From: Soonwooa sp.
Lineage (GTDB): Bacteria > Bacteroidota > Bacteroidia > Flavobacteriales > Weeksellaceae
Reading direction: 5' to 3'
Assembly (NCBI RefSeq): GCF_030151385.1
Contig: NZ_JASLDS010000066.1
Span: 1-7,884 of the forward strand
Length of the DNA: 7,884 nucleotides
Part shown: piece by piece, positions 1 through 6,801 of the stretch
Position numbering within the stretch: the stretch's first letter is position 1
How the letters are laid out: the number at the start of each line of letters is the position of its first letter
The notes under the pieces: generated by a model
Told to the model about the DNA's origin: nothing
Databases searched by the model: none
The model's input: only the letters and a program-made list of their open reading frames with translations
Made by a program: the position numbers and the translations under genes

Positions 1-39
1 AATCATCTTCTGACGAGGCGTCTGTTTTCCTTGTGCCAT
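1..39 (-). CDS. gldM: GldM, type IX secretion/gliding motor protein (N-terminal 13 codons only)
   Basis: The gene runs off the left edge and only its first 13 codons are present, reading MAQGKQTPRQKMI. The TPRQKMI segment directly after the start is the conserved cytoplasmic N-terminus of GldM/PorM, which precedes its single transmembrane helix. In the family, a GldM dimer threads that helix through the GldL ring and extends long periplasmic domains up to the GldK/GldN ring, carrying the energy of the proton gradient to the outer membrane. The position, 42 bp downstream of gldL in the same direction, is the canonical gldKLMN order and strongly supports the call. The start has no Shine-Dalgarno sequence; the upstream leader is almost entirely A and T. 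The rest of the protein cannot be assessed. Confidence 0.88.
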   Translation of the reverse strand, partial: MAQGKQTPRQKMI

Positions 40-81
40 TTTTAAAAAATTTTAATAATTAATAAATAAATGAACTGGAAA

Positions 82-762
82 TTAAGACTTCATAGCAGAT
101 AGCATTCCGCCGTATACTCTATTAAGACTAGATAAGTTAGAAGTTAAACCTTGTAATTCTTCGTTGAATTTCTCAGATTGCTCTGCAGATTTCTGGATAT
201 CTTCAACATATTTTTTACTGAATTCTGACTGCTTTTTACCATGCTCTAATTGTAGTGCATAAAGTGCATTCATACTTTCTAGGTGACTAGCAGCAAGATT
301 CATTTGTTCGTTATATTTGTGTGTAGATGCTCCAACATCAACTGTTTGGTTGATTTGATCTACTGAAGCTCCGAATTTCTCGATACCTCCTCTTAATCTT
401 TCGAACATACCAACATCAAGCTTAGCATCAGCAAGCATTTTGTCTAATTTATCAGAAAGAGAAAGTTCTAATTCTTTATTCTCCGCAATTTGATTAACGA
501 CTTTTCTTGGTTTTCTTTCCGCAGATTCGTCTAAAAGCTCAGGATAAACATTTTCCCAATGGTAAGATTCTTCAGACTTTGGTGGATCAAATGCAAATAC
601 GATAAATACAATCGCTTCCATAATAAGGCCTGCTGCTAAGGCAACGTTACCTGTAATAGGACCAAGACTCCAGTGAGTCATTTTAAATAATGCTCCCAAG
701 ATAACAATCGCTGCGCCAATTGAATAAAAGAAATTCATTCTGGCATCTTTAGTTTTAAACAT
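82..762 (-). CDS. gldL: GldL, inner-membrane proton channel/stator of the gliding and type IX secretion motor
   Basis: 226 residues, close to the usual GldL length of a little over 210. The N-terminus holds two transmembrane helices (about residues 11-31 and 36-58) joined by a short Gly/Pro turn, followed by a cytoplasmic region (about 60-226) that is polar, helical and coiled-coil-like. The membrane segment carries Tyr13, Lys27, His30 and Glu49. From memory these are the polar and charged positions that matter in Flavobacterium johnsoniae GldL, and here they fall at the same numbers. In the family, GldL forms a pentameric ring around the GldM helix dimer and converts proton flow into motion for type IX secretion and, where present, gliding. 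The C-terminus (YGGMLSAMKS) is also family-like. The gene lies 46 bp after gldK and 42 bp before gldM and is surely co-transcribed with them. Whether the organism glides cannot be told, since non-gliding relatives keep the genes for secretion. Confidence 0.96.
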   Translation of the reverse strand: MFKTKDARMNFFYSIGAAIVILGALFKMTHWSLGPITGNVALAAGLIMEAIVFIVFAFDPPKSEESYHWENVYPELLDESAERKPRKVVNQIAENKELELSLSDKLDKMLADAKLDVGMFERLRGGIEKFGASVDQINQTVDVGASTHKYNEQMNLAASHLESMNALYALQLEHGKKQSEFSKKYVEDIQKSAEQSEKFNEELQGLTSNLSSLNRVYGGMLSAMKS

Positions 763-808
763 GCGTTTTAATAAGTTTTTAGTTAGTAATAGTTAGTTTA
801 TTGTTTGT

Positions 809-2236
809 TTATTTAGTCGATTTTGACTTGAACTTTGCAGAGCCTTGTGCAATATCTTGTACAGTTCTGAAGCCAATGTAACTTCTAGCAGAATCTTTTC
901 TCTCCCAGTCTCTGTAACCTGTCATCAATAGATAACCAGCATCTTTCCAAGAACCTCCACGAACCGTTTTCTTGATCTCACGATAAGCTTGGTTTGATAA
1001 ATTAGGATTTAAAGTAGAAGAGAATTGATAAGCAGCATTGCTAAAAGGAGACTCTGTCCACTCAGAAACGTTACCAGCCATATCATATAGACCATAGCCA
1101 TTTCTAGGGAATTTTTTAACTGGCGCTGTATAAACGTAGTTTCCTTTCTTTTCGTCCTCTATATAGTTACCTCTTTTGGGTTTGAAGTTTGCTAAATAAC
1201 AACCTCTATCATCCTGAAGATTAGGACCTCCCCAAGGATAAGTTGCATTTTCAACACCACCTTTTGCTGCATATTCCCACTCCGCTTCTGTTGGTAGACG
1301 GAAACTCATAGGCTTTTGTAGCTTCTTCTTTTGACTGTAATTAAAATCTGTTTTTCTTTTTGTTTTGTAGTTACAAAATGCTCTTGCCTGATCCCAAGTT
1401 ACACCAACTACAGGATATTGCTTATAAGCTTGATGCCAAAAATATTGATCAAATAATGGTTCATTGTAAGCATAGTTAAAGTCTTTTACCCAAACAGTTG
1501 TATCCGGATATACTTTAATACTTTCTTTTTTTAGATAAGATGCATCTCTAGCTTTGTCTTTAACTGCTGAAGCAACATCTTCCCATTGATAAGAATACAT
1601 CAATTTGTTAGCATCAATTAATCTCTCATTATTGATTCTCTTGTCTGGAGCAATGTACATAGATTCTAAAACCTCTGCATATTGTTCATCAGGGTAAGCA
1701 GACGTATTCCAATGTAATGGCACTTTCCAATCCAATTTCTTAGATTCATCATAACCATCTCTTCCTCCTTGAGATTCTAAATATGATTGATAAGGAGTAA
1801 CATTATCTCCTCCTTTTTTCGCAAGGTAAGCATAGTCAGAAATCCCTGTACCAGTAGAACTATCAGAACCTCCTGTACCAGCAGCCTCAGCTAAAAGTGT
1901 TCTAGCAATCGAATCTCTAACATAGTTAATAAATTCTCTATACTGTCCGTTGGTAACTTCTGTTTCGTCCATAAAGAATGAAGATACAGTTACCGTTTTC
2001 GGATTAGCCTTTTCCGGCATGTTGGTAAAGTCCATATCCGTCATACCCATAACATATGAGCCACCAGGAATTGGCACCATTCCATAAGGTCTAACTGCAG
2101 TAAAAGTTTTTGCTGATTTTGATGGAATCAACTCACCTTTTGTTTTTGCACCTGGTCTACCTGCAGACTTTCCTCCTCCTTTGGAACAAGAAATAACTGC
2201 TGCAGATGATAATAATATAAGAAATATCCTTTTCAT
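809..2236 (-). CDS. gldK: GldK, type IX secretion/gliding lipoprotein with a formylglycine-generating-enzyme-like fold
   Basis: 475 residues starting with a lipoprotein signal peptide: a basic start, a hydrophobic stretch, and lipobox VISC with the lipidated Cys at 17. The remainder is an FGE-sulfatase (SUMF1-type) domain: GGSYVMG (58-64), DETEVTNGQY (90-99), PVVGVTWDQARAFC (275-288), RLPTEAEWEYAAKGG (313-327), GLYDMAGNVSEWT (382-394), VRGGSW (425-430) and GFR (455-457). After GGSW the true enzymes have two catalytic cysteines; here Asp432 and Leu437 occupy those places, so no oxidase activity is expected. That agrees with GldK/PorK being structural: with GldN/PorN it forms the large periplasmic ring attached to the outer membrane. 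Residues after Cys17 (SKGGGKS) are not acidic, as expected for a lipoprotein kept on the periplasmic face. A long insertion (about 110-270), including a Gly/Ser/Thr-rich stretch at 120-131, interrupts the fold. The order gldK-gldL-gldM separates it from gldJ, a paralog with the same fold. Confidence 0.95.
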   Translation of the reverse strand: MKRIFLILLSSAAVISCSKGGGKSAGRPGAKTKGELIPSKSAKTFTAVRPYGMVPIPGGSYVMGMTDMDFTNMPEKANPKTVTVSSFFMDETEVTNGQYREFINYVRDSIARTLLAEAAGTGGSDSSTGTGISDYAYLAKKGGDNVTPYQSYLESQGGRDGYDESKKLDWKVPLHWNTSAYPDEQYAEVLESMYIAPDKRINNERLIDANKLMYSYQWEDVASAVKDKARDASYLKKESIKVYPDTTVWVKDFNYAYNEPLFDQYFWHQAYKQYPVVGVTWDQARAFCNYKTKRKTDFNYSQKKKLQKPMSFRLPTEAEWEYAAKGGVENATYPWGGPNLQDDRGCYLANFKPKRGNYIEDEKKGNYVYTAPVKKFPRNGYGLYDMAGNVSEWTESPFSNAAYQFSSTLNPNLSNQAYREIKKTVRGGSWKDAGYLLMTGYRDWERKDSARSYIGFRTVQDIAQGSAKFKSKSTK

Positions 2237-2339
2237 TCTCTATTCAGAAATTAAGCGGTAAATATATAATTTTTTTTAAAACTACTATTACTTTTCCTTA
2301 ACGCATTTTTATTATTAATATTGTTTTGAAAAACAATTT
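2237..2339 (-). promoter_or_regulatory. glmS-gldK intergenic region, possible weak gldK promoter
   Basis: This 103 bp gap is the largest between consecutive genes of the minus-strand block. Read on the minus strand it contains TATATTTA (2259-2266) about 22 nt before the gldK start, which matches the Bacteroidota -7 consensus TAnnTTTG at all but the last base. No TTG -33 element is found at the usual 17-23 bp distance. In such AT-rich DNA this match could easily be chance. It is recorded because a separate promoter for the secretion genes would make sense here, but read-through from glmS is equally possible. Confidence 0.2.
2320..2337 (-). terminator. Small AT-rich hairpin just after the glmS stop codon
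   Basis: ATTGTTTT (2320-2327) and AAAACAAT (2330-2337) are perfect reverse complements, giving a 7 bp stem with a 4 nt loop beginning 3 bp after the glmS stop. On the minus strand the sequence after the stem is ATTAATAATAAAAATG, with no real run of U, so it would be a weak or partial terminator. It may instead protect the 3' end or lower transcription between glmS and gldK. Confidence 0.3.
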
Positions 2340-4193
2340 TTATTCAACTGTTACTGATTTTGCAAGATTTCTTGGTTGATCAACATTTGCACCACGATAT
2401 ACAGCAATGTAATATGACAATAATTGTAATGGAATTGCAGCTACGATTGGTGAGAAACATTCTAAAGTTTCTGGCATTTCGATAACGTGATCGGCCATTG
2501 CTGCAACTTGTATGTCACCTTTGTTAACAACAGCAATAACTTGTCCTTTTCTAGCTTTAATTTCTTGCACATTACTTACAATCTTATCATAATGACCTTG
2601 TTTTGGCGCAATGATAACAATTGGCATATTTTCGTCAATTAAGGCAATAGGACCATGCTTCATTTCAGCAGCGGGATAACCTTCTGCATGGATATAAGAA
2701 ATTTCTTTAAGTTTAAGAGCACCTTCCAAAGCAGACGGGAAATTATATCCTCTACCTAAATACAAGAAGTTGGTTGCATCAACATATTGTTTAGCAATTT
2801 CCTTCGCAACATCATGTGAAGATTTAAGAACTTCTTCAACTTTTGTAGGGATAGCGTCTAATTCTGCAATAAGTTGCATAAATTCTGCATTACCAAGATT
2901 TCCGTTGTGCTTTCCTAATTTTAAAGCAATTAACGAAAGAATAGTTAATTGTGCCGTAAATGCTTTTGTCGAAGCAACACCAATTTCTGGTCCTGCATGA
3001 GTGTAAGATCCAGCATCTGTAACTCTCGCAATTGAAGAGTCAACTACATTACAAATACCATATACGAAAGCTCCTTTTTCTTTTGCTAATTTGATTGCGG
3101 CCATTGTATCGGCTGTTTCACCAGATTGTGAAATTGCAATAACAACATCTTTAGGACCAATAATTGGATTTCTATATCTAAATTCCGAAGCATATTCCAC
3201 CTCAACAGGAATTCTTGCAAACTCTTCAATTAGATATTCACCAATAAGACCTGCATGCCAAGATGTACCACAAGCAATAATGATAATTCTTTCTGCTTTA
3301 TTGATGCGCTCTAGGTGATCCCAGATACCTGCCATTTTGATAATACCTTCATTAACAAGAAGACGACCTCTCATTGTATCGAGAATAGATTTTGGTTGTT
3401 CAAAAATCTCTTTTAGCATGAAATGTTCGTAACCACCCTTTTCGATTTGTTCAAGATTCAATCGTAATTCTTGGACTGCTGGTTCAACTTTTTCATTGTC
3501 TTTAATGGTAAAAATATTAACCCCTTTATCCAAAGAAATAGTTGCCATGTGACCTTCTTCTAAGTACACAGCTTCTTTTGTAAACTCAACAAAAGGTGAA
3601 GCATCAGAAGCGATGAAGAATTCTTTATCTCCAAGACCAATTGCCAAAGGAGATCCTAGTCTTGCAACAATTAATTCACCAGGAAAATCTTCGTGCATCA
3701 CTGTAATTGCGTAAGCACCATAAACTTCGTTAAGCGAAGCTCTAACTGCTGCTGCAAAATCCCAGTCTGGATTTTTATCTGTAAAATATTGGATAAGATT
3801 TACCAAAACTTCTGTATCAGTTTCTGAATGGAATTCGAATCCATTAGCAACCAACATTGTTTTAATAGTATCATAGTTTTCAATAATACCATTATGGATT
3901 AAAGCAATTTTGCCGTTATTAGAAATATGCGGATGCGAGTTACGATCACTAGGAACACCATGTGTTGCCCAACGCGTATGCCCCATTCCGATATGCGAAG
4001 TCCCACGCAAAGACTCTGAAATATGCTCTAAATCATCAACTTTACCCTTAGTCTTTTTAACTTCAAAATTATTATTTTTATCATCAAGCACAATACCTGC
4101 ACTATCATAACCTCTATATTCTAGACGTCTTAGACCGCTAATAACGATATCATAAGCATCTCTAAAACCTGTGTATCCAACAATTCCGCACAT
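2340..4193 (-). CDS. glmS: Glutamine--fructose-6-phosphate aminotransferase (isomerizing)
   Basis: 617 residues, full length for bacterial GlmS (about 610). It converts fructose-6-phosphate and glutamine to glucosamine-6-phosphate and glutamate, the first step toward UDP-GlcNAc for peptidoglycan and LPS, in the cytoplasm. The N-terminal class II glutamine amidotransferase domain (about 2-235) has the nucleophile Cys2 after the initiator Met, GHTRWATHG (71-79), HNG (100-102) and SETDTE (123-128). The first SIS domain (about 290-430) has ACGTSWHAG (307-315), SQSGETADT (355-363) and the STKAFTAQ segment (408-415). The second SIS domain (about 460-600) has LGRG (479-482) and LKLKEISYIHAEGYPA (493-508). 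Isomerase residues Lys494, Glu497, His513 and Lys612 correspond to E. coli Lys485, Glu488, His504 and Lys603, and the C-terminus LAKSVTVE is the invariant family ending. All key residues are present. The gene begins 32 bp after the DUF4270 gene; I saw no glmS-ribozyme-like element in that short gap. Confidence 0.98.
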   Translation of the reverse strand: MCGIVGYTGFRDAYDIVISGLRRLEYRGYDSAGIVLDDKNNNFEVKKTKGKVDDLEHISESLRGTSHIGMGHTRWATHGVPSDRNSHPHISNNGKIALIHNGIIENYDTIKTMLVANGFEFHSETDTEVLVNLIQYFTDKNPDWDFAAAVRASLNEVYGAYAITVMHEDFPGELIVARLGSPLAIGLGDKEFFIASDASPFVEFTKEAVYLEEGHMATISLDKGVNIFTIKDNEKVEPAVQELRLNLEQIEKGGYEHFMLKEIFEQPKSILDTMRGRLLVNEGIIKMAGIWDHLERINKAERIIIIACGTSWHAGLIGEYLIEEFARIPVEVEYASEFRYRNPIIGPKDVVIAISQSGETADTMAAIKLAKEKGAFVYGICNVVDSSIARVTDAGSYTHAGPEIGVASTKAFTAQLTILSLIALKLGKHNGNLGNAEFMQLIAELDAIPTKVEEVLKSSHDVAKEIAKQYVDATNFLYLGRGYNFPSALEGALKLKEISYIHAEGYPAAEMKHGPIALIDENMPIVIIAPKQGHYDKIVSNVQEIKARKGQVIAVVNKGDIQVAAMADHVIEMPETLECFSPIVAAIPLQLLSYYIAVYRGANVDQPRNLAKSVTVE

Positions 4194-4225
4194 ACTATTT
4201 ATGTTTTTATATTTGTGTTATTAAT

Positions 4226-5791
4226 TTATTTAATTTGTTTTTGAGCATAAGAAACTCTCAATTGCACATTTTGCGATTTACTATCAAGCACAGCACCAAT
4301 TTTGCTAGGATCTGTACCAACAAATACTATTCTGTTAGGCGTATAGGCTCTATCTGTGTAATCAACACCTAGAAGTGCTCCTGTTGAAGAATTTGTCAAG
4401 TATGACCCCAAGTTCAAAACCAAATCTTTTGAATCTTGACCTTGCTCGACAATATCCTTCAATGTTTTTGTAATTGTGAAATCATAGTAGGCAGAATCTT
4501 TATCAAGATCATATGCTTTAACCAATGAATAGGTTGTATTAGCCAAAGTAGACATATCACTTAAAAACTCAGTAGCATCTTTTTGCTTCACTGTAAAGTA
4601 AGTAGGTTTTGCATAAGAGTTTTTCCAAAGATTTGTATCTGTATACACTCTAATTTTTGCTGTAACAATTCCTGCTTTATCATTTTTGAATTGATCTCTC
4701 AATTGAGCAATTGTCTGTGCTGGAATTTTAATTCCAAAACCACTTCCTCCCATACCTTGAGCAAAAATAGTTGGCTGCCCTGCTTCAGTAATATTTGCTA
4801 TCGCATCAGCATAAGGTGTATTTGCACGATTATATTCAATCTGATTAAAATGAGCATTAATTCCTGCTAAACTTAAAGCCACCACTTGTACATCACTTCT
4901 TGTAACAGTACCATCAGCAGCTGTCACATCATTTTTATAATATAACTTGATATCAACTGTTGTAGGTGTGAATCTAAAAATGTAACCATCTGTCTCATCA
5001 ACTGAAATCTGAATTCCTTTGAAATAACGAATAAAGTTTGCAGCATTTGCTAATTCTGGTTGTTTACTTTTCGCCACAATTTTATTTTGGAAGAAGTCTT
5101 TATCCATTGGAATTCTAAGACCAGCTTCTCTATTTAACAATTCTGACCCGTCAGATTTTTTAGTAACAACAACCGAATTGATATTGCCATCAAATTCTTT
5201 TGAACCAATTACATTTCCATTAAGAGCCACTGCTTTGTTTGATAAAACATTATCACCATAAGCACCTAAAAAGTCTGTAACTTCTCTTACTTTGATATTG
5301 AATTTTGTTTTATCATTCCCGATTTTAGACTTACCATATTTGATAACTGGATAAGTATTTACAACTTTTATTGCATCAACATCACCAACCGGATATTTAT
5401 AAGTATCGTTAGTTGTTGTTGTTAGCGAATCTGATTGATAAAGTGGTACAATTGTCATAACAACAGAATCCACAACTGCATTTGTTCCAAAATCAAAAGC
5501 GTCACTTGGCATTCTCACCTGACTCACATAACTTGACTTTTGCATTCCAAAAACAGGCTCGGTAAAAGCACCTAAAGTTGCATATCCTAATTGGCTAGCA
5601 TCTGTTCTTATAACATCGCCATTATTAATATTATAAGCGACAATTCCAAAAGCTTTCTCAAAACCTTGCGCACTATTTCCGTCTAACAATTGTTCTCCAA
5701 GATTATCAAGATCTGACTCACAACTTACTGCAGCAAAAGCTAACACCAAAGCACTTCCTAATGTAATTAGGCTTTTTAATTTATTTATCAT
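4226..5791 (-). CDS. DUF4270-family lipoprotein, function unknown
   Basis: 521 residues. The N-terminus is a clear lipoprotein signal: basic MINKLK, a hydrophobic core to about residue 21, and lipobox AVSC with lipidated Cys24. The following residues ESDLDNLGEQLL are acidic, resembling the lipoprotein export signals that send Bacteroidota lipoproteins to the cell surface, so an outer-membrane, possibly surface-exposed location is inferred. Downstream come LGAFTEPVFGMQKSSYVSQ (residues 73-91) and VDSVVMTI (107-114), which resemble the signature of DUF4270, a Bacteroidota family of about 450-550 residues with no assigned function that I know of. The rest looks beta-rich, with many short strands, and has no recognisable catalytic motif, transmembrane helix or secretion C-terminal domain. 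It lies 15 bp after the GT5-like gene and 32 bp before glmS, so it is almost certainly co-transcribed with both. A link to cell-envelope assembly is possible but only inferred. Family assignment is from memory of the pattern, not a search. Confidence 0.85.
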   Translation of the reverse strand: MINKLKSLITLGSALVLAFAAVSCESDLDNLGEQLLDGNSAQGFEKAFGIVAYNINNGDVIRTDASQLGYATLGAFTEPVFGMQKSSYVSQVRMPSDAFDFGTNAVVDSVVMTIVPLYQSDSLTTTTNDTYKYPVGDVDAIKVVNTYPVIKYGKSKIGNDKTKFNIKVREVTDFLGAYGDNVLSNKAVALNGNVIGSKEFDGNINSVVVTKKSDGSELLNREAGLRIPMDKDFFQNKIVAKSKQPELANAANFIRYFKGIQISVDETDGYIFRFTPTTVDIKLYYKNDVTAADGTVTRSDVQVVALSLAGINAHFNQIEYNRANTPYADAIANITEAGQPTIFAQGMGGSGFGIKIPAQTIAQLRDQFKNDKAGIVTAKIRVYTDTNLWKNSYAKPTYFTVKQKDATEFLSDMSTLANTTYSLVKAYDLDKDSAYYDFTITKTLKDIVEQGQDSKDLVLNLGSYLTNSSTGALLGVDYTDRAYTPNRIVFVGTDPSKIGAVLDSKSQNVQLRVSYAQKQIK

Positions 5792-5806
5792 TGTTGTTTT
5801 TTCGAT

Positions 5807-6577
5807 TTAATATAGCTGCGAAATTGCATCAACATTTAGATAATCTGACTTTTCAGCCGATGCTTTACCATAAGCAGCTTCCAAAGATTCTACTAAAAAC
5901 TCGTCTCCCTTAACAATAGCATCTACATAATCCATACTATCATTAACAAATCCTAAGAAACTTGGATTATCTAACGACGAAAGTTCTGTAATATTATCAA
6001 AAGTTAAGATTTCCTTACTATTGCTAGAAAGCTCAGAATTCTCTTCATTATAAAGCGACAATACCAGCTTGGTATCGTTGAAATAAGAATCGTCTTTATA
6101 ATATGTTTTTAAATAAATTGGAATAAGAGACGCCATCCATCCATTAATATGGATTACATCAGGCACCCAGTTAAGTTTTTTGATTGTTTCGATAACACCA
6201 CGAGCAAAGAAAACTGCTCTTTCGTTATTATCTTCAAAAGCTTTTCCTTCGTCATCAAAATACAACTGCTTTCTTTTGAAATACTCTTCGTTATCGATAA
6301 AGTACACCTGAAGTCTTTCTCCTGGTAAAGAAGCCACTTTAATAATTAAAGGTTGATCTAGATCATTGATGATGATATTCATCCCAGAAAGTCTAATCAC
6401 CTCGTGTAATTGGAATTTTCTTTCACTAATTTGTCCAAACCTTGGCATGAAAACCCTCACATCGTTACCTTCTTGATGCATTTTCAGAGCCATCTGGTGG
6501 ACCATGTTACCCATGTTAGAATCTTCATGGTAAGGATACATCTCCGTTGTAACGTACAAAATCTTTTGATTCGGCAT
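5807..6577 (-). CDS. Glycogen/starch synthase-like protein, GT5 N-terminal domain only, probably non-catalytic
   Basis: 256 residues resembling only the N-terminal Rossmann half of glycogen synthase (GlgA, family GT5). Matches are KILYVTTEMYPY (5-16), the block around GNDVRVFMPRFGQI (37-50), LQVYFIDNEEYF (89-100), FEDNNERAVFFARGVIE (114-130) and PDVIHINGWMASLIPIYL (139-156). The ADP-glucose-binding KTGGL motif expected after EMYP is replaced by HEDSNMG, and HDWHAG of GlgA is replaced by NGWMAS. The whole C-terminal GT-B domain, present in GlgA of about 480 residues, is missing. The reading frame ends cleanly and the next gene follows after 15 bp, so this is not a recent truncation. Flavobacterial genomes commonly annotate such short proteins as glycogen/starch synthase, but synthase activity is very unlikely; a sugar-nucleotide-binding or regulatory role is a guess. 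It is the first gene of the minus-strand block. Confidence 0.82.
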   Translation of the reverse strand: MPNQKILYVTTEMYPYHEDSNMGNMVHQMALKMHQEGNDVRVFMPRFGQISERKFQLHEVIRLSGMNIIINDLDQPLIIKVASLPGERLQVYFIDNEEYFKRKQLYFDDEGKAFEDNNERAVFFARGVIETIKKLNWVPDVIHINGWMASLIPIYLKTYYKDDSYFNDTKLVLSLYNEENSELSSNSKEILTFDNITELSSLDNPSFLGFVNDSMDYVDAIVKGDEFLVESLEAAYGKASAEKSDYLNVDAISQLY

Positions 6578-6801
6578 AATATATTTTATTGTCTAAAAAG
6601 TATAAACACTTTATTTTGCAAAATTACAAAAATTTATCTCAATTGTTTTATTTTAAAACTTTTTAGCAAAATTTAGCATACTTCAAGATTGATACCATCA
6701 GAAAATCAAGCCTATAAGCCAAAATTTTATAAATTTTTAACAAATAAAAAACATTCGTACAGATACATTTTATAATTTTACATTCAATTTTAATACAGAA
6801 T
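6578..6801. promoter_or_regulatory. Divergent intergenic region between the GT5-like gene and panC
   Basis: This 224 bp, strongly AT-rich stretch lies between two divergent starts and must hold promoters for both directions. I see no protein-coding continuation, RNA gene or long inverted repeat in it. The best promoter element is on the minus strand (6619-6626). For panC, TACATTTT (6764-6771) and TAATTTTA (6773-6780) each match seven of the eight positions counted in TAnnTTTG, but neither has a TTG at the proper distance, so the panC promoter is not resolved. Confidence 0.5.
6619..6626 (-). promoter_or_regulatory. -7 promoter element for the GT5-DUF4270-glmS operon
   Basis: The minus strand reads TAATTTTG, a perfect match to the Bacteroidota primary sigma factor -7 consensus TAnnTTTG. 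It would start transcription near 6612-6614 and leave a leader of about 36 nt before the GT5-like start. The -33 element is poor: the nearest TTG (6640-6642) is only 13 bp away rather than about 19. The assignment rests on the -7 match and its position. Confidence 0.5.

Noticed and set aside
781..797. Tandem AGTTAGT copies between gldK and gldL
   Set aside because: Two seven-base copies in AT-rich spacer DNA are not enough to support an operator or repeat element.
2770..4110. Plus-strand open frames inside glmS (2770-3000, 3091-3318, 3910-4110)
   Set aside because: They are antisense shadows of a clearly conserved enzyme gene; their translations are low-complexity and resemble nothing known.
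4583..4870. Plus-strand 95-codon open frame inside the DUF4270 gene
   Set aside because: Antisense shadow with Cys/Ile/Ser-rich composition and no supporting context.
6061..6075. Inverted repeat ATACCA-GCT-TGGTAT inside the GT5-like gene
   Set aside because: Short, within coding sequence and with no U-run; a chance match is likely.
5807..6577. GT5-like gene as a frameshifted full-length glycogen synthase
   Set aside because: No remnant of the C-terminal domain follows; the DUF4270 start lies 15 bp after the stop, and N-terminal catalytic motifs are also replaced, so this is not a recent break.
6410..6676. Plus-strand 88-codon open frame over the GT5-like start and its promoter
   Set aside because: Antisense shadow that ends in AT-rich intergenic DNA; the conserved N-terminus of the GT5-like protein is on the other strand.
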